From Pseudisothecium myosuroides (lineage: Eukaryota > Streptophyta > Bryopsida > Hypnales > Lembophyllaceae): a stretch of DNA of 64,000 nucleotides. The number at the start of each line of letters is the position of its first letter. Positions within the stretch are counted from its first letter, which is position 1. The notes under the pieces were generated by a model. It saw only the letters and a program-made list of their open reading frames with translations. It did not search any database and had not been told where the DNA came from. A program made the translations under genes and the position numbers. Of this stretch, positions 12,047-23,490 are shown in pieces. Where the stretch lies: NCBI GenBank assembly GCA_951799445.1, contig OX637290.1, forward strand, positions 5,210,501 to 5,274,500, read 5' to 3'.

Positions 12047-13127
12047 TAAGGTAGGAGGCTGTAAATGCGACCCTCTCCTTCAAACCATCCCTATATGTAG
12101 CTGTAGAATGAACTGGAAGTGATCCTTAACCCCAGAATGACCTTAAGACCTTAAGGACAGAATGTGTCTTCGGCCAATTTTTGAAGTTAAATAAAACCTT
12201 ACTAAATTATTATTTTTAGTAGTTTATATTTTTGAAACATTCTTTATGAAGTTTAGTTTTAGTTTCAAAAAATTGATTTTGAAAATGATTGATTTTGATT
12301 TTTCTATTCAAGATTTTGTGCACAGGTGTCTATTGCAATCTTGACTTTTTGTAGTGTTGAGGGCTCTTGGGAATGAGCCTCAAATACACTAGATCTTTGA
12401 GGAAAAATCACATTAGAAATTCATTTAAAAAAATTGTAGAGTAGATTTTGAGAAGTCATAAATTGATTGGGGTTATGCATGTTAGGCCCTTTAACCTCAT
12501 ATTTTTTTGGTGATCAACTTTTTAGATTTGACATGTGAAAAGAGGATTGAAAGACTTCAAATCACTTTCACAGTTTTAACACCCTCATGATCAAACATTA
12601 TAATCATTGAATCCGTAAGAGATATTGTTGTGTTTTCTTTTCTAATGTGATCTCTAACATGTCTAGTTTGATTTTGTACGGTTACAATTCAAAAAGAATT
12701 GATACAAATGATCAAAATGTTAGTTTTTTGTTCAACTTAGAGCAAATTCCTAGAAGCTCAAGAAGTTCCAGGGTCATTTTGGGGTTAAACGGACCACTTT
12801 TGCTATTGAATGAATCAAGGAAAAAAATTGTTTTTTTTATTGTGAGAGCCAATCATTGGCCTTGATTTCCTGAAATCACTTTCAAAATTGCAAGGGGACG
12901 GATTTTGGAAGACCTAGTGTCACAAATAGGTACCTACTACTGAAATCTTTGAAAACTCATAACTAATTCAAAAATGCTTCAAAAAATATGAAACCACTTG
13001 TGTTAAGTTACGTTCCACATCTATTATTCTTTCTCTGAAAAATGAGCTGAAAATATTTTGGTTCATGTGCACCTATGAAAAAGGCGGACCAGCCCTTAAA
13101 GGGTCGCTTTTTGAGCCTACTACCTTA
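12047..13127 (-). mobile_element. TAAGGTAG-family TIR element, copy B2, containing a nested TTAA element
   Basis: The ends are TAAGGTAGGAGGCT and AGCCTACTACCTTA. Removing the nested element (12130-12784 plus one TTAA) leaves about 422 bp, matching copy B1 (415 bp) in inverted orientation. Shared interior blocks include GGTCGCTTTTTGAGCC and the CACAAATAGGTACC motif. No coding capacity is visible. Confidence 0.75.
12130..12784 (-). mobile_element. 655-bp TTAA-flanked element nested in copy B2
   Basis: TTAA occurs on both sides (12126-12129 and 12785-12788). The ends are CCCCAGAATGACC and GGTCATTTTGGGG, a 13-bp inverted repeat with one mismatch. The sequence is homologous, in opposite orientation, to the element 33628-34274. 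Sister copies B1 (921-924) and B4 (46890-46893) show the empty site with a single TTAA, proving duplication of TTAA on insertion. Confidence 0.9.
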
Positions 13128-13251
13128 TTCAGTTCCCCCTGCCCCGTGGAGACCGGCTAAAGCCTCATCGCCTGTGCCTTTCGGTGGGATCCACCCCCCA
13201 AAGGATAAAGCAGTGAGTGTCTGTGCATTCTCCCCCATCCATAACCTTCAT

Positions 13252-13278
13252 AACAGTACAGTACTGTACTGTACTGTA
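13252..13278. repeat. (GTACT)n microsatellite, palindromic
   Basis: About five copies of a TACTG/CAGTA pentamer meet head to head, so the tract can fold on itself. It is a simple repeat in non-coding sequence. Confidence 0.6.
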
Positions 13279-13910
13279 GTGTTTACCAATGACGAAGGCA
13301 GTGGGCCCTCTTGCATCCTTGAAAAGGAGATCCGTAAGGGGAACAAAATTGTCTTGCAAGGCTCCTCAACCAACCCCAATCAGCATTTGGGACTTTCATT
13401 TCAATGGAGGACACTAAATTTCAATGGGCCAAATTTACCCTTGGAAAAAACGTAGGAATTTTCTATTTTTCACACAAATTTTGTTTTGCAAATTTTGAAT
13501 TCATATTTGCAATTAGAGACCCCAAATTAGCTTGGAGAGGCCTGCAACATACCCTAGACACGGCTAAAACTATGGGGCTTTTTTCTTACTTTTATCCCCC
13601 CAAAATACAAAATTCACCTTGTTGTTCCCACAAAGGATATAGTGCCCTGCCATTTCAATTTTATGAGCCGGCTAATTTCTTCCAATTCCTATCTTGAACT
13701 AGTTTTTCAAGTAATGAGTCTAATTATTTTTCACAATAGAAATTATATAAAAAAAATTTATAGGTTTTTTGTTGATGTTTTCATATTGCAACTAGTTTTT
13801 TCCCCAATTCCACCAGCTAACTTTGAACTAGTCGCCGGTTCTTCTTGAGCATAGACTCCAATCCTTGCATAATTGGTAAGTCGCTCCCACGCATTTGGCA
13901 AAGCATAATA
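13279..13910. other. Unannotated sequence between transposons
   Basis: Moderately AT-rich DNA with open frames of up to 97 codons that overlap each other and show no domain, start context or splice signals. No gene call is supported. Confidence 0.4.
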
Positions 13911-13914
13911 TTAA

Positions 13915-14829
13915 CCCGTGGAGGACCATTGTCCCTTTGAGGGACAAAATGGATTTTGGACAGGTTCTTATGACCTCAATTTTTGGTGAATTTTTTTGGA
14001 GCTTTCTCATAAACTGATAGAAAAAACTTATTAGTTTTGTGAGAATATAATTTTTATTTCAATTAGTGCCCGGGAGCAAAAGTTATGCCATCTTAAACAT
14101 AATTTATGAGTTGCCAAATAGAAAAAAAAATCCACAAAAAACTTGAAATAAAATTTTAAATTTTTTTTCTTACAAATCTTATTTTTGTCTACATGTGGAG
14201 CTTTGATTCATTCCATTTGGATTAGTGATGTGAAAATTATGAACAATCTTGTTTTTTGGGCAATCTGAGCATCTTCTTGAAATAAATAACTTATAGGATT
14301 CATTTTTGAATGCAATTTTCACATTTAAGAAAAAAAAATTGTTTTACATGGTTATGTTTTCTTGCTAGAACAATCTCACCATTGGGATTGTTGTGTTTCA
14401 ATCCCATCTTAGAGTTATTAACGATTTAGTTTTCTTTCAATCTTGGACCTACTTCTACTTAATAATTTTTTAAAGAATGAAAATCAAGTGTGCTTTTTTT
14501 TAAAAAAATTCTAGACTTTCTATTCAATTATTCTATACGATTTTTCTTTTAATTCAAAGTTTGCAGTGCAAAAGTTTTCTATGGATGGTGGTCAAAGTCA
14601 CCTAAAATTGTAGTTCAACATTCAGATTTTTTTTCCAACTTTGAATAATAATATCTCCAATCTATACGGTCAAACTTCATGAAATTCTTATCATTTGATT
14701 TCAAACAAATAAAATAAAGAGTCCTACAGTTGAATTTTTTTCTTAAAAACTGCTTTTCTAGTTTAATGCAACAAACATGGCAATTTTGAGCCGTTTTTGA
14801 CAAAAAAAATGACCTCGGTCCTTTAGAGA
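13915..14829 (+). mobile_element. TTAA-flanked CCCC-end element, subfamily 1 (older copy)
   Basis: TTAA lies at 13911-13914 and 14830-14833. The ends are decayed (CCCGTGGAGGACC and GGTCCTTTAGAGA). The interior is collinear with the copies at 5660 and 8273, but it carries more differences, so this is an older insertion. Confidence 0.75.
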
Positions 14830-15044
14830 TTAAACTAAATTCAACTACAAGGATCAAAGGAGGAATTATCCTAATTTCTAAGGGGGAATGGTTTAGGTTG
14901 GTTATCAATGTTATGCTTCCCAACATGGAGAGGACCATTACCTTGTTATACAATGTTATGTTGCATTGTTGCAACATTCTTGAATATGATGGGAAGTTCC
15001 TCCTTCAATATATTGATTGGTCGGAATGGAACGTGTATCATTAA

Positions 15045-15648
15045 CACCTAAAGGACCAAGTAGCATTTTTTTTTTGGCAATATAGCGTTTTTTAGTCATC
15101 CATTTACGAATGAAAATTCTATTTTTTTCCTTTAAAATTTTCACACAACATATGGTCAAAGAATAGCTTTAAGGTACAACAATTTTTTGACGACATGGTT
15201 AAAAAATTATTGTATGATATGTAGTTTCTTTTCAAATTTGCGCAATGTGGGCACTTTAGAAAAAAAATCCCTTTTAAATAAAATCTTAAATTGAAATTGA
15301 TTTTCTATAATTATATATATGTGGAAAGCTTTGAGTCATTCCATTTTGATTAACAAGATGAAAGTTATGAGGAGTTTTAGTTTCATTACGGAGAATTGCA
15401 AGTTGTAGGACTACACATTTTTGGATTAAAAGTTTGAAAGATGAAATCTAACCATTTGGGAAGAGTTTAAAATATTCTCTTTGAAATCCAAGAATCATGA
15501 TACACTTGTTAGAGTGTGTACTCTAACAAGTTAACCAAAGGATCCTAAAATTTATTAAAAAATAAATGTAGATGAAAATTTTAGCCTTGCTGAGAGACTA
15601 TTATTTTGAAGTAGTTTGGAGCCTCTAAACATCTAAAAAATTTAGGGG
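15045..15648 (+). mobile_element. TTAA-flanked CCCC-end element, internally deleted
   Basis: The left end is TTAA followed by CACCTAAAGGACC, and the probable right end is TTTAGGGG followed by CTAA. The middle shares the GTGGAAAGCTTTGAGTCATTCC region and the preceding TATATATATG stretch with the subfamily-2 copies at 3287 and 54672. The total of about 600 bp is shorter than the usual 910-930 bp, so the interior has lost sequence. The right boundary is less certain. Confidence 0.55.
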
Positions 15649-16666
15649 CTAATCTATCAAAGTCACACTATTTTTAAATAATTATATTTATTTTAGATTA
15701 AAATATTATTTTATTGTAGTAAATTTTTGCAATTTTTTTGTAATAACATTAATTTTGTCCATCTCACTAATTATTTCCCTTCACGACTAGGACAAATCAA
15801 TGTAGCTTTCCAACAATAGCAAAACTATTGAACCTCAATTGGTGGCATGGTTCACTTAGAATTTTTCCCTTGAGGAAAAGCGCAAAACTTCTAATTTGTA
15901 ATTCAATCCATGATTAAATTTCTCAAATTTAAATCCATGTTTGGATTCCCAAAGTCCTTGAATTATCTAAGAAAAACATGAAAATATAACTAACCTCAAA
16001 GTAAGAAATGCAAAAAATTTGGAAAAAATTAAGTCATTTTTGTGAAAAAAAGTGCCACATGTCATCTTGTAAATGGCGTGAGGTGACGTGGATCCATGGA
16101 AATCTGGCGTGGAAATTGAATTTTGGCACCCTGAAACAAGGTGAGATCTGACCCCACTTGGACCGACAGGTGGCGCTGATCCACTTTCTAGCCAGTTGGC
16201 CTTCTAGTCGGACCCGCTTACCCAGGTGGGATCGTATTCTCCAAATACCGATTTTGTGACAATTCACTTCATTTGGAGTCTTGTTTTTTTGTTTTCAGTA
16301 AGTTATTATTATTATTATTTTTTACAGATTCATGTTTTAATTATTTTAAATATTAATATAAATTTAATTTATTTCAATTTCAATAAAATTAACTAAACAA
16401 AAGTTAACTTTTATTTGAAACACATGGACAATTTTCATTGATAAAGGGAAACAGTACACAGAACCTGAAGGAAAACCCTCAACGGCAATATTTACATTTT
16501 CTAAAGCCTTTTCGGCACTATTTCAGTTATCATCATTTTTTTGGGTCAGAGGCAAGAGAAGCAAGGAAGAATTGACAAGCCAGCAAAGGAGAGACCCAAG
16601 TCAGGGCTAAAACTCACGAGCCAAGGTCGAAGCCTCAAACCACTACTAGCCAGACAAAAGTTAACT
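15649..16666. other. AT-rich intergenic DNA
   Basis: No gene is recognised. A GC-richer island around 16,050-16,260 contains a 77-codon minus-strand frame without supporting features. Confidence 0.45.
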
Positions 16667-16670
16667 TTAA

Positions 16671-17588
16671 CCCCTAAAGGACCGAGGCCTTTTTTCTGCC
16701 AAAAAACAGTGAAAACTGCCATTTCTATAGCAAACAGTAAAAAAAATTGAAAAATGTTTTTTTTGCAAATCTAACCGTAGGATCTTATACCTAACTAGTA
16801 TGAGAATGTGTGGAAAAAATTTCGGAATTTTTGACTGCACAGATTGCAAGATATCTGCGTTTAAAAAGAAAAAAACAAGTTTTTCAGCACATTGCGGGAC
16901 TAGATTTTTTGACTTTAAACATTTTTAATTTAAAATTTTTGCACTACAGAGTTTTGAGCTTTAAATCTATATAGAGGAGAATTGAGTTGAGAGTCTAGGA
17001 AAAAAAAAAAAAATTCAAAAAAACTTAATTATCATTCTTAAAAAAATTGTTAAGTAGAAGTAAATACAAGATAGAAGGAAAATCTAAAATATTAATATCT
17101 CTTAGATGGAATTAAAATTCACTAATCCCAATGGTGAGATTGATCTAGCAACTAAACTAAACCATGCAAAAAAAACAAAATTGAAAAATTTGAAAGATTG
17201 CATTCGGAAATGAATCCCACAAGTTATTTTTTTCAAGAAGATGCTCTAACTGCCCGAAAAACAAGAATGTCCATAACTTTCTCATAACATATCCAAATGA
17301 AATGAATCAAAGCTTTCCGGATATGAGAAAAAAAATATTAAAAAAAAAATTCAAATTTTTGTCCATTTTTTTTTTGCTGCCTGGGCTGTCCACCGTCCCC
17401 TGTTTTGAGCTTATTTGGTCATAACTTTTTTTCCCGGGCACCAATTGTGAAAAAAATTATATTCCCACAAAGCTTATCAGTTTTTCTATCTCCAAAAAAA
17501 GTTTCAAAAAATCACAAGAAAATTTCAGCCCGTAGGTACCTGCCCGAAAACGCATTTGTCCCCCGAAGGGACAACGGTCCTTTAGGGG
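16671..17588 (-). mobile_element. TTAA-flanked CCCC-end element, inverted near-duplicate of 5660-6594
   Basis: TTAA lies at 16667-16670 and 17589-17592. The ends are CCCCTAAAGGACC and GGTCCTTTAGGGG, a perfect 13-bp inverted repeat. In reverse complement it follows the copy at 5660 almost base for base, with mostly single transitions. It encodes no transposase. Confidence 0.88.
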
Positions 17589-17689
17589 TTAATTGCCCCT
17601 TTGAGTGATTATACTTGGACCCCTTGAATGAAAGAAAAGATGGATGGCATATTAGAATTATTTTTAAAGCGAACTCAAGGTTGTAGAAG

Positions 17690-17845
17690 GAATGTCAGAG
17701 GAAGATTTAATTAAGAATAGTTCAAAAAAACCCAGCACAACACCAAACTCCATTATACCAAGTTTGGATGCTTCAAAGAATTTTCGTCTTGTGTTTTTTT
17801 CAAACTTCGGCTTGTGGTCCCTCATTGCACATATTTTACGATTAA
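17690..17845 (+). repeat. Dispersed repeat, second copy at 30467-30625
   Basis: Both segments begin with a TGTCAGAGGAAGATTTAA or CTAAGAATAG motif, share CAAACTC and GGATGCT blocks and end near CACA, TTTA, GATTAA. They lie in the same orientation and are moderately diverged. The nature of the repeat is unknown. Confidence 0.5.
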
Positions 17846-18746
17846 TACTATTTTGTCACCTCCTTTCTCAACGTAGACTTAGGAGGCATGTGGCATGAGG
17901 TTGTGGAGTAAATTTCCATTATAATTTTTGTACAAATTGTTGCATGGTGAAGCAAAGTATCCTTTTATTTTGGATCTGCTTGTGATGAAGTTAAATATAA
18001 TTAAATATTTAAATGATGCATTGAATTTTGTCGCATATCATCCTTTTTGCAACCAATATTTTTAAATTTGGCAAAAGTCATTGGTTTGGATTACTTTCTT
18101 GGAATTCAATGATGTACACGGTTTATAGTTTGAATTTTCAAATTTGAAACAAAATTCATTAGAAGAAACAAAGTGATAAAAATAATATGAAGTTAATATT
18201 GTTTTGATTTGGCATCAACAACTTGTTGTCTTGTATATAGGCGGAGAGAGATAGTTGAATGGTTCGCAATGGTTCAAAGTTCAAAAGTTATGTAGGTAAA
18301 TGAAAGTGAAGAATGTGTGAAAAAAAGCATCAGTAGCATGTTGGGGCCAATCATTCTTAAGAATTCATTCAATTGTATTTAGTAGAATTGTGATATGTGG
18401 ATATTCAGGAAAAATAGCATTCTAAGATTGTCACATAGGGATATTTATATAATAATCAAATAGACAATTGTACCAAAGATCATGTGAAAAAAAACATATA
18501 GAAATAACACATATTCATTTGGATAGAGATACTAGCAATTTTCCATAGTTGTTCAAATAGAATGAATAATTGGTGACCATATCCAAAAAAGACCCTTGCA
18601 ACTTCATTGGAAAGCATCCGTCTTGGAGTGAGCTAATTTCCATATTGTTTAACCTTTGAAGGAAAACCATGTTTTGAGGCCCAAAACTGCTTCTAAATAC
18701 TTGTATCCAAAAGACAGCTAAATTGATCTTCAACTATATGTACTCT
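17846..18746. other. AT-rich intergenic DNA
   Basis: I see no gene, no long inverted repeat and no tandem array in this stretch. Confidence 0.4.
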
Positions 18747-18750
18747 TCAA

Positions 18751-18819
18751 CCCCTAAAGGACCACAAGGCCACCAGGGGGCTTCTACAACATTTTTTTTG
18801 CACCCCGGTCTTGTAGGGG
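18751..18819. mobile_element. 69-bp miniature CCCC-end element
   Basis: The copy begins CCCCTAAAGGACC and ends GGTCTTGTAGGGG, with TCAA on the left and TTAA on the right. It carries the ends of the big family with almost no interior, so it may be close to the minimum that the transposase recognises. Alternatively it could be a deletion derivative formed in place. Confidence 0.7.
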
Positions 18820-18823
18820 TTAA

Positions 18824-19959
18824 CAAATCCAACCACAAAACCTTTTAGTTAATCTGTTCTAATGCATCCTTGCAATATTTGAGAGTAAAAATCCCCACCC
18901 ATTGCAAGTTGCAATTTCTTATTCTTCAAAGGGTATTTTTTCTAGCCCTTCCAAAGGCAAAGTTTTGTTTTTCAACATTTTAAGAAGAATACATGAATAT
19001 CCCAAAGCTTGTGCATTTTAATCAATGTTGTGTAAAATGGATTGAAAATACTTGGAAAAATTATCAAAAGAATTTTCTATTGATTTTTAAACACATTAGG
19101 AAGTGGAAGGTGATACTTGATGAAAGAAAAAACTAAATCTCTAATAACTTTGCCAAAAAACTGAGAATTGTGAATCCCAATGGTGAGAATCGGTTATAAT
19201 GAGCAATATATGTTATGTTTTCTTTTTTTGTTTGAAAATTTTCAAAATTAAGGTCTTTAATCAACTTGATATGTTTTTTCTACCTTCATTGCCGCAAAAT
19301 AGAATTCTTTGTAACTTTCATCTCATTATTTGGAATTGAATAGTTCAATTGTTCTTTTGTGTAGGTATCAACTTAATCTATCAAATGATATTTTTTTAAT
19401 ATTTTTTTATAATTATTTTTTCAGCTACTTGCTTTGATAATGAAATTGGAAAAATCCTTATAACTTTTGTTATATTTATGGAAATGACATGAAACAACAC
19501 TAGTAGAGACATCGGTTGAGTCGACTAGGAAAAAAACTCACAAAAGACCCTATACAACAAACTTGACCACCAGCAGATTAAATTAGGCACATCTCTATAA
19601 TCCACTGAACCATCATATCTATTAGTGCAAGGCTTCACGATTAGCATCCATTCTAAAGATATCATGCAAAAAATCCAAATTATGATGTCATTAGATCTTG
19701 AAGTTCTCAAGAAATCCAAAGTGGTTTCCTTGGTCCTTTAATGGTTATTTGTTTGAAGTTCACTTTTCACAACATTCATCATCTACAGGTGAGTGCTTGT
19801 AGCCATTAAAGAACTTGCTTTACATTGAAAATTCAATCCATGTCAAGTAAAATTTAAAAAAAATCAATATACAAAAACTTTTATTCACGAAATCTTCATG
19901 TAGCAAGGATTTCAAAGACTACAGGAGTGGACCATTCTCAAGACATGATATTCTGGAGG
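18824..19959. other. AT-rich intergenic DNA
   Basis: I see no gene, inverted-repeat element or tandem array here. The open frames are short and unsupported. Confidence 0.4.
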
Positions 19960-19963
19960 TTAG

Positions 19964-20184
19964 CCTTTGAACGACGCGGCGCACGTTTTGAGGCCGATGA
20001 ATGACAAGAGAATCTCCTGTGTAGGACAGAAGTGCAACTATTCATCCTCCAAACTTTGTGGGAAAATGGAAGATAATCTACAGTAGTTTGACTTCTAATG
20101 AGTGCTTTTGCATTATTTTAATCCAACAATCCACACGGTGACAAAACAGATGATTTCCACGGTTCTGAGCCTATCGTTTAAGGG
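19964..20184 (-). mobile_element. 221-bp CCC-end element flanked by TTAG, partner at 28328
   Basis: The ends are CCTTTGAACGACG and TCGTTTAAGGG, and TTAG is found on both sides. It is the reverse complement of the 221-bp element at 28328-28548, which is flanked by TTAA. Shared interior blocks include ATCTGTTTTGTCACCGTGTG and CAGGAGATTCTC (as read on the 28-kb copy). Confidence 0.8.
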
Positions 20185-20224
20185 TTAGAGCATGTCACTC
20201 CATCGAAGACCTATACATGCGGTT

Positions 20225-21085
20225 ACCGGCAAGTAAACTCCCATTGTCCATTCTGGGTAGGCATTTATGGTCTCAGTTTTCCTCGTGATTTTTTGAAACT
20301 TTATTTTGAAGATAGGAAAACACATTAGCTTGTAGGGAATATAATTTTTGTTTCAATTGGTGTCCAAGAGCAAAAGTTATGTCCAACACGTTTTTTGTTG
20401 GGCAGTACAAAAAAATCATAGAAAATCAAAATAGAAATTTCAAAATTTTGTTTCTTACTAGAAAGTAATTTTTGTCTAGAGGGGAAGATTTGATTCATTC
20501 TATTTGGATTAGTGATGAACAATTTTGTTTTTTGGGCAATTAAAGCATCTTCTTGAAAAAATAACTTGTAGGATTCATATATGAACACAATTCTCACAAT
20601 TAAAAAAAAAGTTCATCAAAGTTTAGTTAACTTGCTGGAACAATCTCACCGTTGGGATTAGTGATTTCCAGTTCCATCTTAGAGCTATTAATGATTTAGT
20701 TTTTTGTTTATCTCATACTTATTTCTCCTTAACAATTTTTTAAAGAATGATAATCAAATGTTATTTGGGAGGATTTTCTAGACTTTCAACTCAATTCTTC
20801 AACATTAAAAATTAAAAATTAAAAATATGTAATGCAAAAATTTTAAGCTAAGAAGATTCAAAGCCTTAAAATCTAGAAAATGCAAGGTACAAAAACCCCA
20901 AATATCTTGCAATCCACACCATCAAAGTTTTTGAATTTCTTCCACATATTCTTATATTAGTCTAGTGCAAGATCCTATGGGTAGATATGCGGAATTTTTT
21001 TTCTAAAGTTCTTTGCACTTTGCTATAGAAATGATAGTTTTAAGTGGATTTTGCTGAAAAAAATGCCTAGAGAGTTTAGGAATTA
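20225..21085 (+). mobile_element. Degenerate CCCC-end element lacking a clear left end
   Basis: The interior follows subfamily 1 (GGTAGGCATTTATGGTCTCA near the left, GGGCAATTAAAGCATCTTC in the middle, CAAGATCCTATGG at the right), and the right end is decayed to GTTTAGGAATTA. The left terminus cannot be placed, and it abuts the 221-bp element. Confidence 0.55.
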
Positions 21086-22770
21086 TTTGCAAGTAGTTTC
21101 AAAACAATGATCTAGTATTTTAATTGACACCACTAACTTAATTGAACTTAGTAGCTTGCAGAATGCAAGAGGGATGCTAACTAGAAAGTGTGTTAACTTA
21201 TTGAAGGTGAGTGTACAACCATCTGATCATGGATTTTTTTGAGCAATTTATGACTAAAAAGCAATGCAAAATTTTGTATAGGGAATATTTGGCGAGATAT
21301 TCTTCCTTTTTCAGTGGATGAAATTACTAAATTGCTACCCAATGTTGGAATGGTATCGCTCTATTTTGAATGATTTGAATGAATGTACACTCTTTTGGAT
21401 GAATAAAAAACATTTCATCCATACATTGCAAGTTTCATCCACAAATAGCTTCATGACTCCAGTACTCCACTGAATGTCGCTTTCTGAGTGCATTGCCCAA
21501 AATAAATGAAAAAAAACCCTGCCGGCATCTTATGCGTGCCATATTGGACAGTCTGTGCCACCTAGGAAAATGCCCTCATGATCTGACCGAAGCCAGAAAA
21601 TCATGAACTGAACTTGACTTGTTGACTACCGGCGGTACACCAGTTTCAAAATTTTCAGACTTCAAATTATTTAATTATTCAAATTATTTTAAAATTGAAT
21701 AGAATTAGTCTTCTGACACAAATTAATAAGTAATCACAAGGAAACAAAACAAAACTTACACGCCAGACCGCAACAAGCCTAGCAATCCAGCATGCTGATC
21801 AGAGAAATATTTTAGTTTATTGGTTCTGGCCTAAGGGAGAGGAGGCTTTGCATTGACATGCTGCCCAATTGGCCTCAAAGAGTCTCTAGACTACTGTACC
21901 TTCAAACCAACAAAAAGTGTGTCCATAGTGGTCATCTTACTCACCTAAAGTAGTCACAATATTTCCTAACATGGTCCCAATGTGAAGGCCTCAAAAAGTC
22001 ACTATTTATGATGAATTTACATCAAAAAGGTGAAAGTTCCTACTGTAGTCACTAATCATTCCATCACCATCATCTAAGACATTAATTGTGGTCACTAATT
22101 CAACCTAATGTAGTTCAAATCTCATTTATTGAAAAAAACCAAGACGTTAAACGAGTCATACAAAGTCTTTGGCTCTAAACCGGGATAAATACTTGAATTT
22201 TTTGATTTTTTACTCATGATAAAATTTGGAAATTTTGAATTCAAATCTAGAATCAGAGGCCTAACTTTGCTGTGAGAAGTGAAGAACACATGTAGGAGAG
22301 GTGAAGAACGCAGGATACTAACCAAACCGCAAAATAGAGGTAATTTTTTACATTTAGCCTCGAATGAGGGGAAGACAGACCGTGGCCGCAGAGTTGCCGC
22401 AGACTTCATACGACGCGTTTAACGTCCTGCAGATGCAAGACTGAAATGGGTCATTCCCTAGGTATCTGACATGAGTGGTTTGCCTTACTCAATGTTGTAT
22501 TCTCAAGGCCAAAACATTTGAAGAGATGGGTTGGTCACCAACACTTCTGCCATCTTAAAGTTGCATAATGGGCTTCCCCACTAAAATATACCGCAAAACT
22601 CTGGAGTCTGGACTCGGCTGTCACAAGTTCGACTTCGAAGCACCCTCATTAACTGAAGTCATTTACAGTTGAGCTTTCGAGCACGTACAGACTACAGAGT
22701 TGACTGAAGGATCCTTCCACAGGCCAGCCATGAATTCGAATCCACTAGAACAAGATGCAGCATAAAATAT
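21086..22770. other. Intergenic DNA, no gene recognised
   Basis: AT-rich up to about 21,450, then gradually GC-richer towards the gene-containing zone. Short open frames such as 22122-22409 (minus) have no supporting features. Confidence 0.4.
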
Positions 22771-22781
22771 ACACCTTTGCA

Positions 22782-22881
22782 ATTTTCTTTTCTTTTCTTT
22801 TTCTTTTTTTGACACAAATGCAACGGAATTTTATTGCAAAGAATAAAATACAAAACCGCCAGCCTCAGGTGGCCTGGCAGG
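22782..22881 (-). mobile_element. Small retroposed fragment with A-rich tail and 11-bp target duplication
   Basis: Read on the minus strand, about 70 bases containing AATAAA are followed by an A-rich tail interrupted by G residues. The unit is flanked by the direct repeat ACACCTTTGCA (22771-22781 and 22882-22892). A poly(A) end plus a direct repeat of variable length is the mark of LINE-type target-primed retrotransposition, so this is probably a strongly 5'-truncated non-LTR element or processed transcript. Confidence 0.65.
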
Positions 22882-23196
22882 ACACCTTTGCACCTTCGTA
22901 AGCTTTTGACCCCACTTTCAAACCAAGCAGAGAGATTTTGTGAAGGTGGCATCTCAGCCTGTTGTGAGAAAAGAGTCATCATACACGCCAGCAAGTGCTC
23001 ACCTGATCCAAAGTCCAGTGAGGTTCAATTCAAACATCGGAGCAATTCAAAGGAATTTCAAAGGCAGGCAGTTCAACAATCAAAGCCACATTCAGGTCAT
23101 GAAACGGATATGGAAAACGTCGAAAGCCACGTTCACATCATGAAAACGGATATGGAAAACGTTGAAAGGTCTGAGTGTACTGGCGTGTACTTGTAC

Positions 23197-23490
23197 CTCT
23201 TGACCGTGCTGAAAGGGAACCATCCGGCCCCTCGCACCACTGGAGGCTCCAAGCATCCCTTTTCTGCTGCAGGTTGTCCTCTGACACGAACAAGAAACGG
23301 AAGGTCACGAATTTGGCGAGGTTAGGCTCAGTAAGCTCCTCACGGAGTTCTAGAGCTGGCATGTACAGTACTTCGATGTGGATTTCGTAACCACCATTAT
23401 CCTGAGTTGGTTGCGTGGTCCCTACGACCATCCAATGCAAGAAGCCATCCAGAAAAAGGAGCTTCTCGTGAATCTGTTCAAGCGTTTCAG
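23197..23490 (-). CDS. Candidate exon, protein-like open frame of unknown family
   Basis: From about 23490 to 23197 the minus strand is open and reads like protein. It contains KLLFLDGFLHWMVVG, then a charged stretch (ALELREELTEP) and FRFLFVSEDN. A possible donor, GAG then GTACAAG, follows at 23196. The FLDGFLHWMV motif faintly recalls the F-box-associated domain, but the match is too short to name it. No start codon or partner exon is identified. The plus strand of the same interval is also open, so this may not be coding. Confidence 0.3.

Noticed and set aside
13075..13455. 126-codon plus-strand frame
   Set aside because: It begins in the right end of copy B2 and runs through a microsatellite, with no protein features.
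22834..23325. 163-codon plus-strand frame
   Set aside because: It starts inside the retroposed A-tail fragment, overlaps a better minus-strand frame and has no domain.
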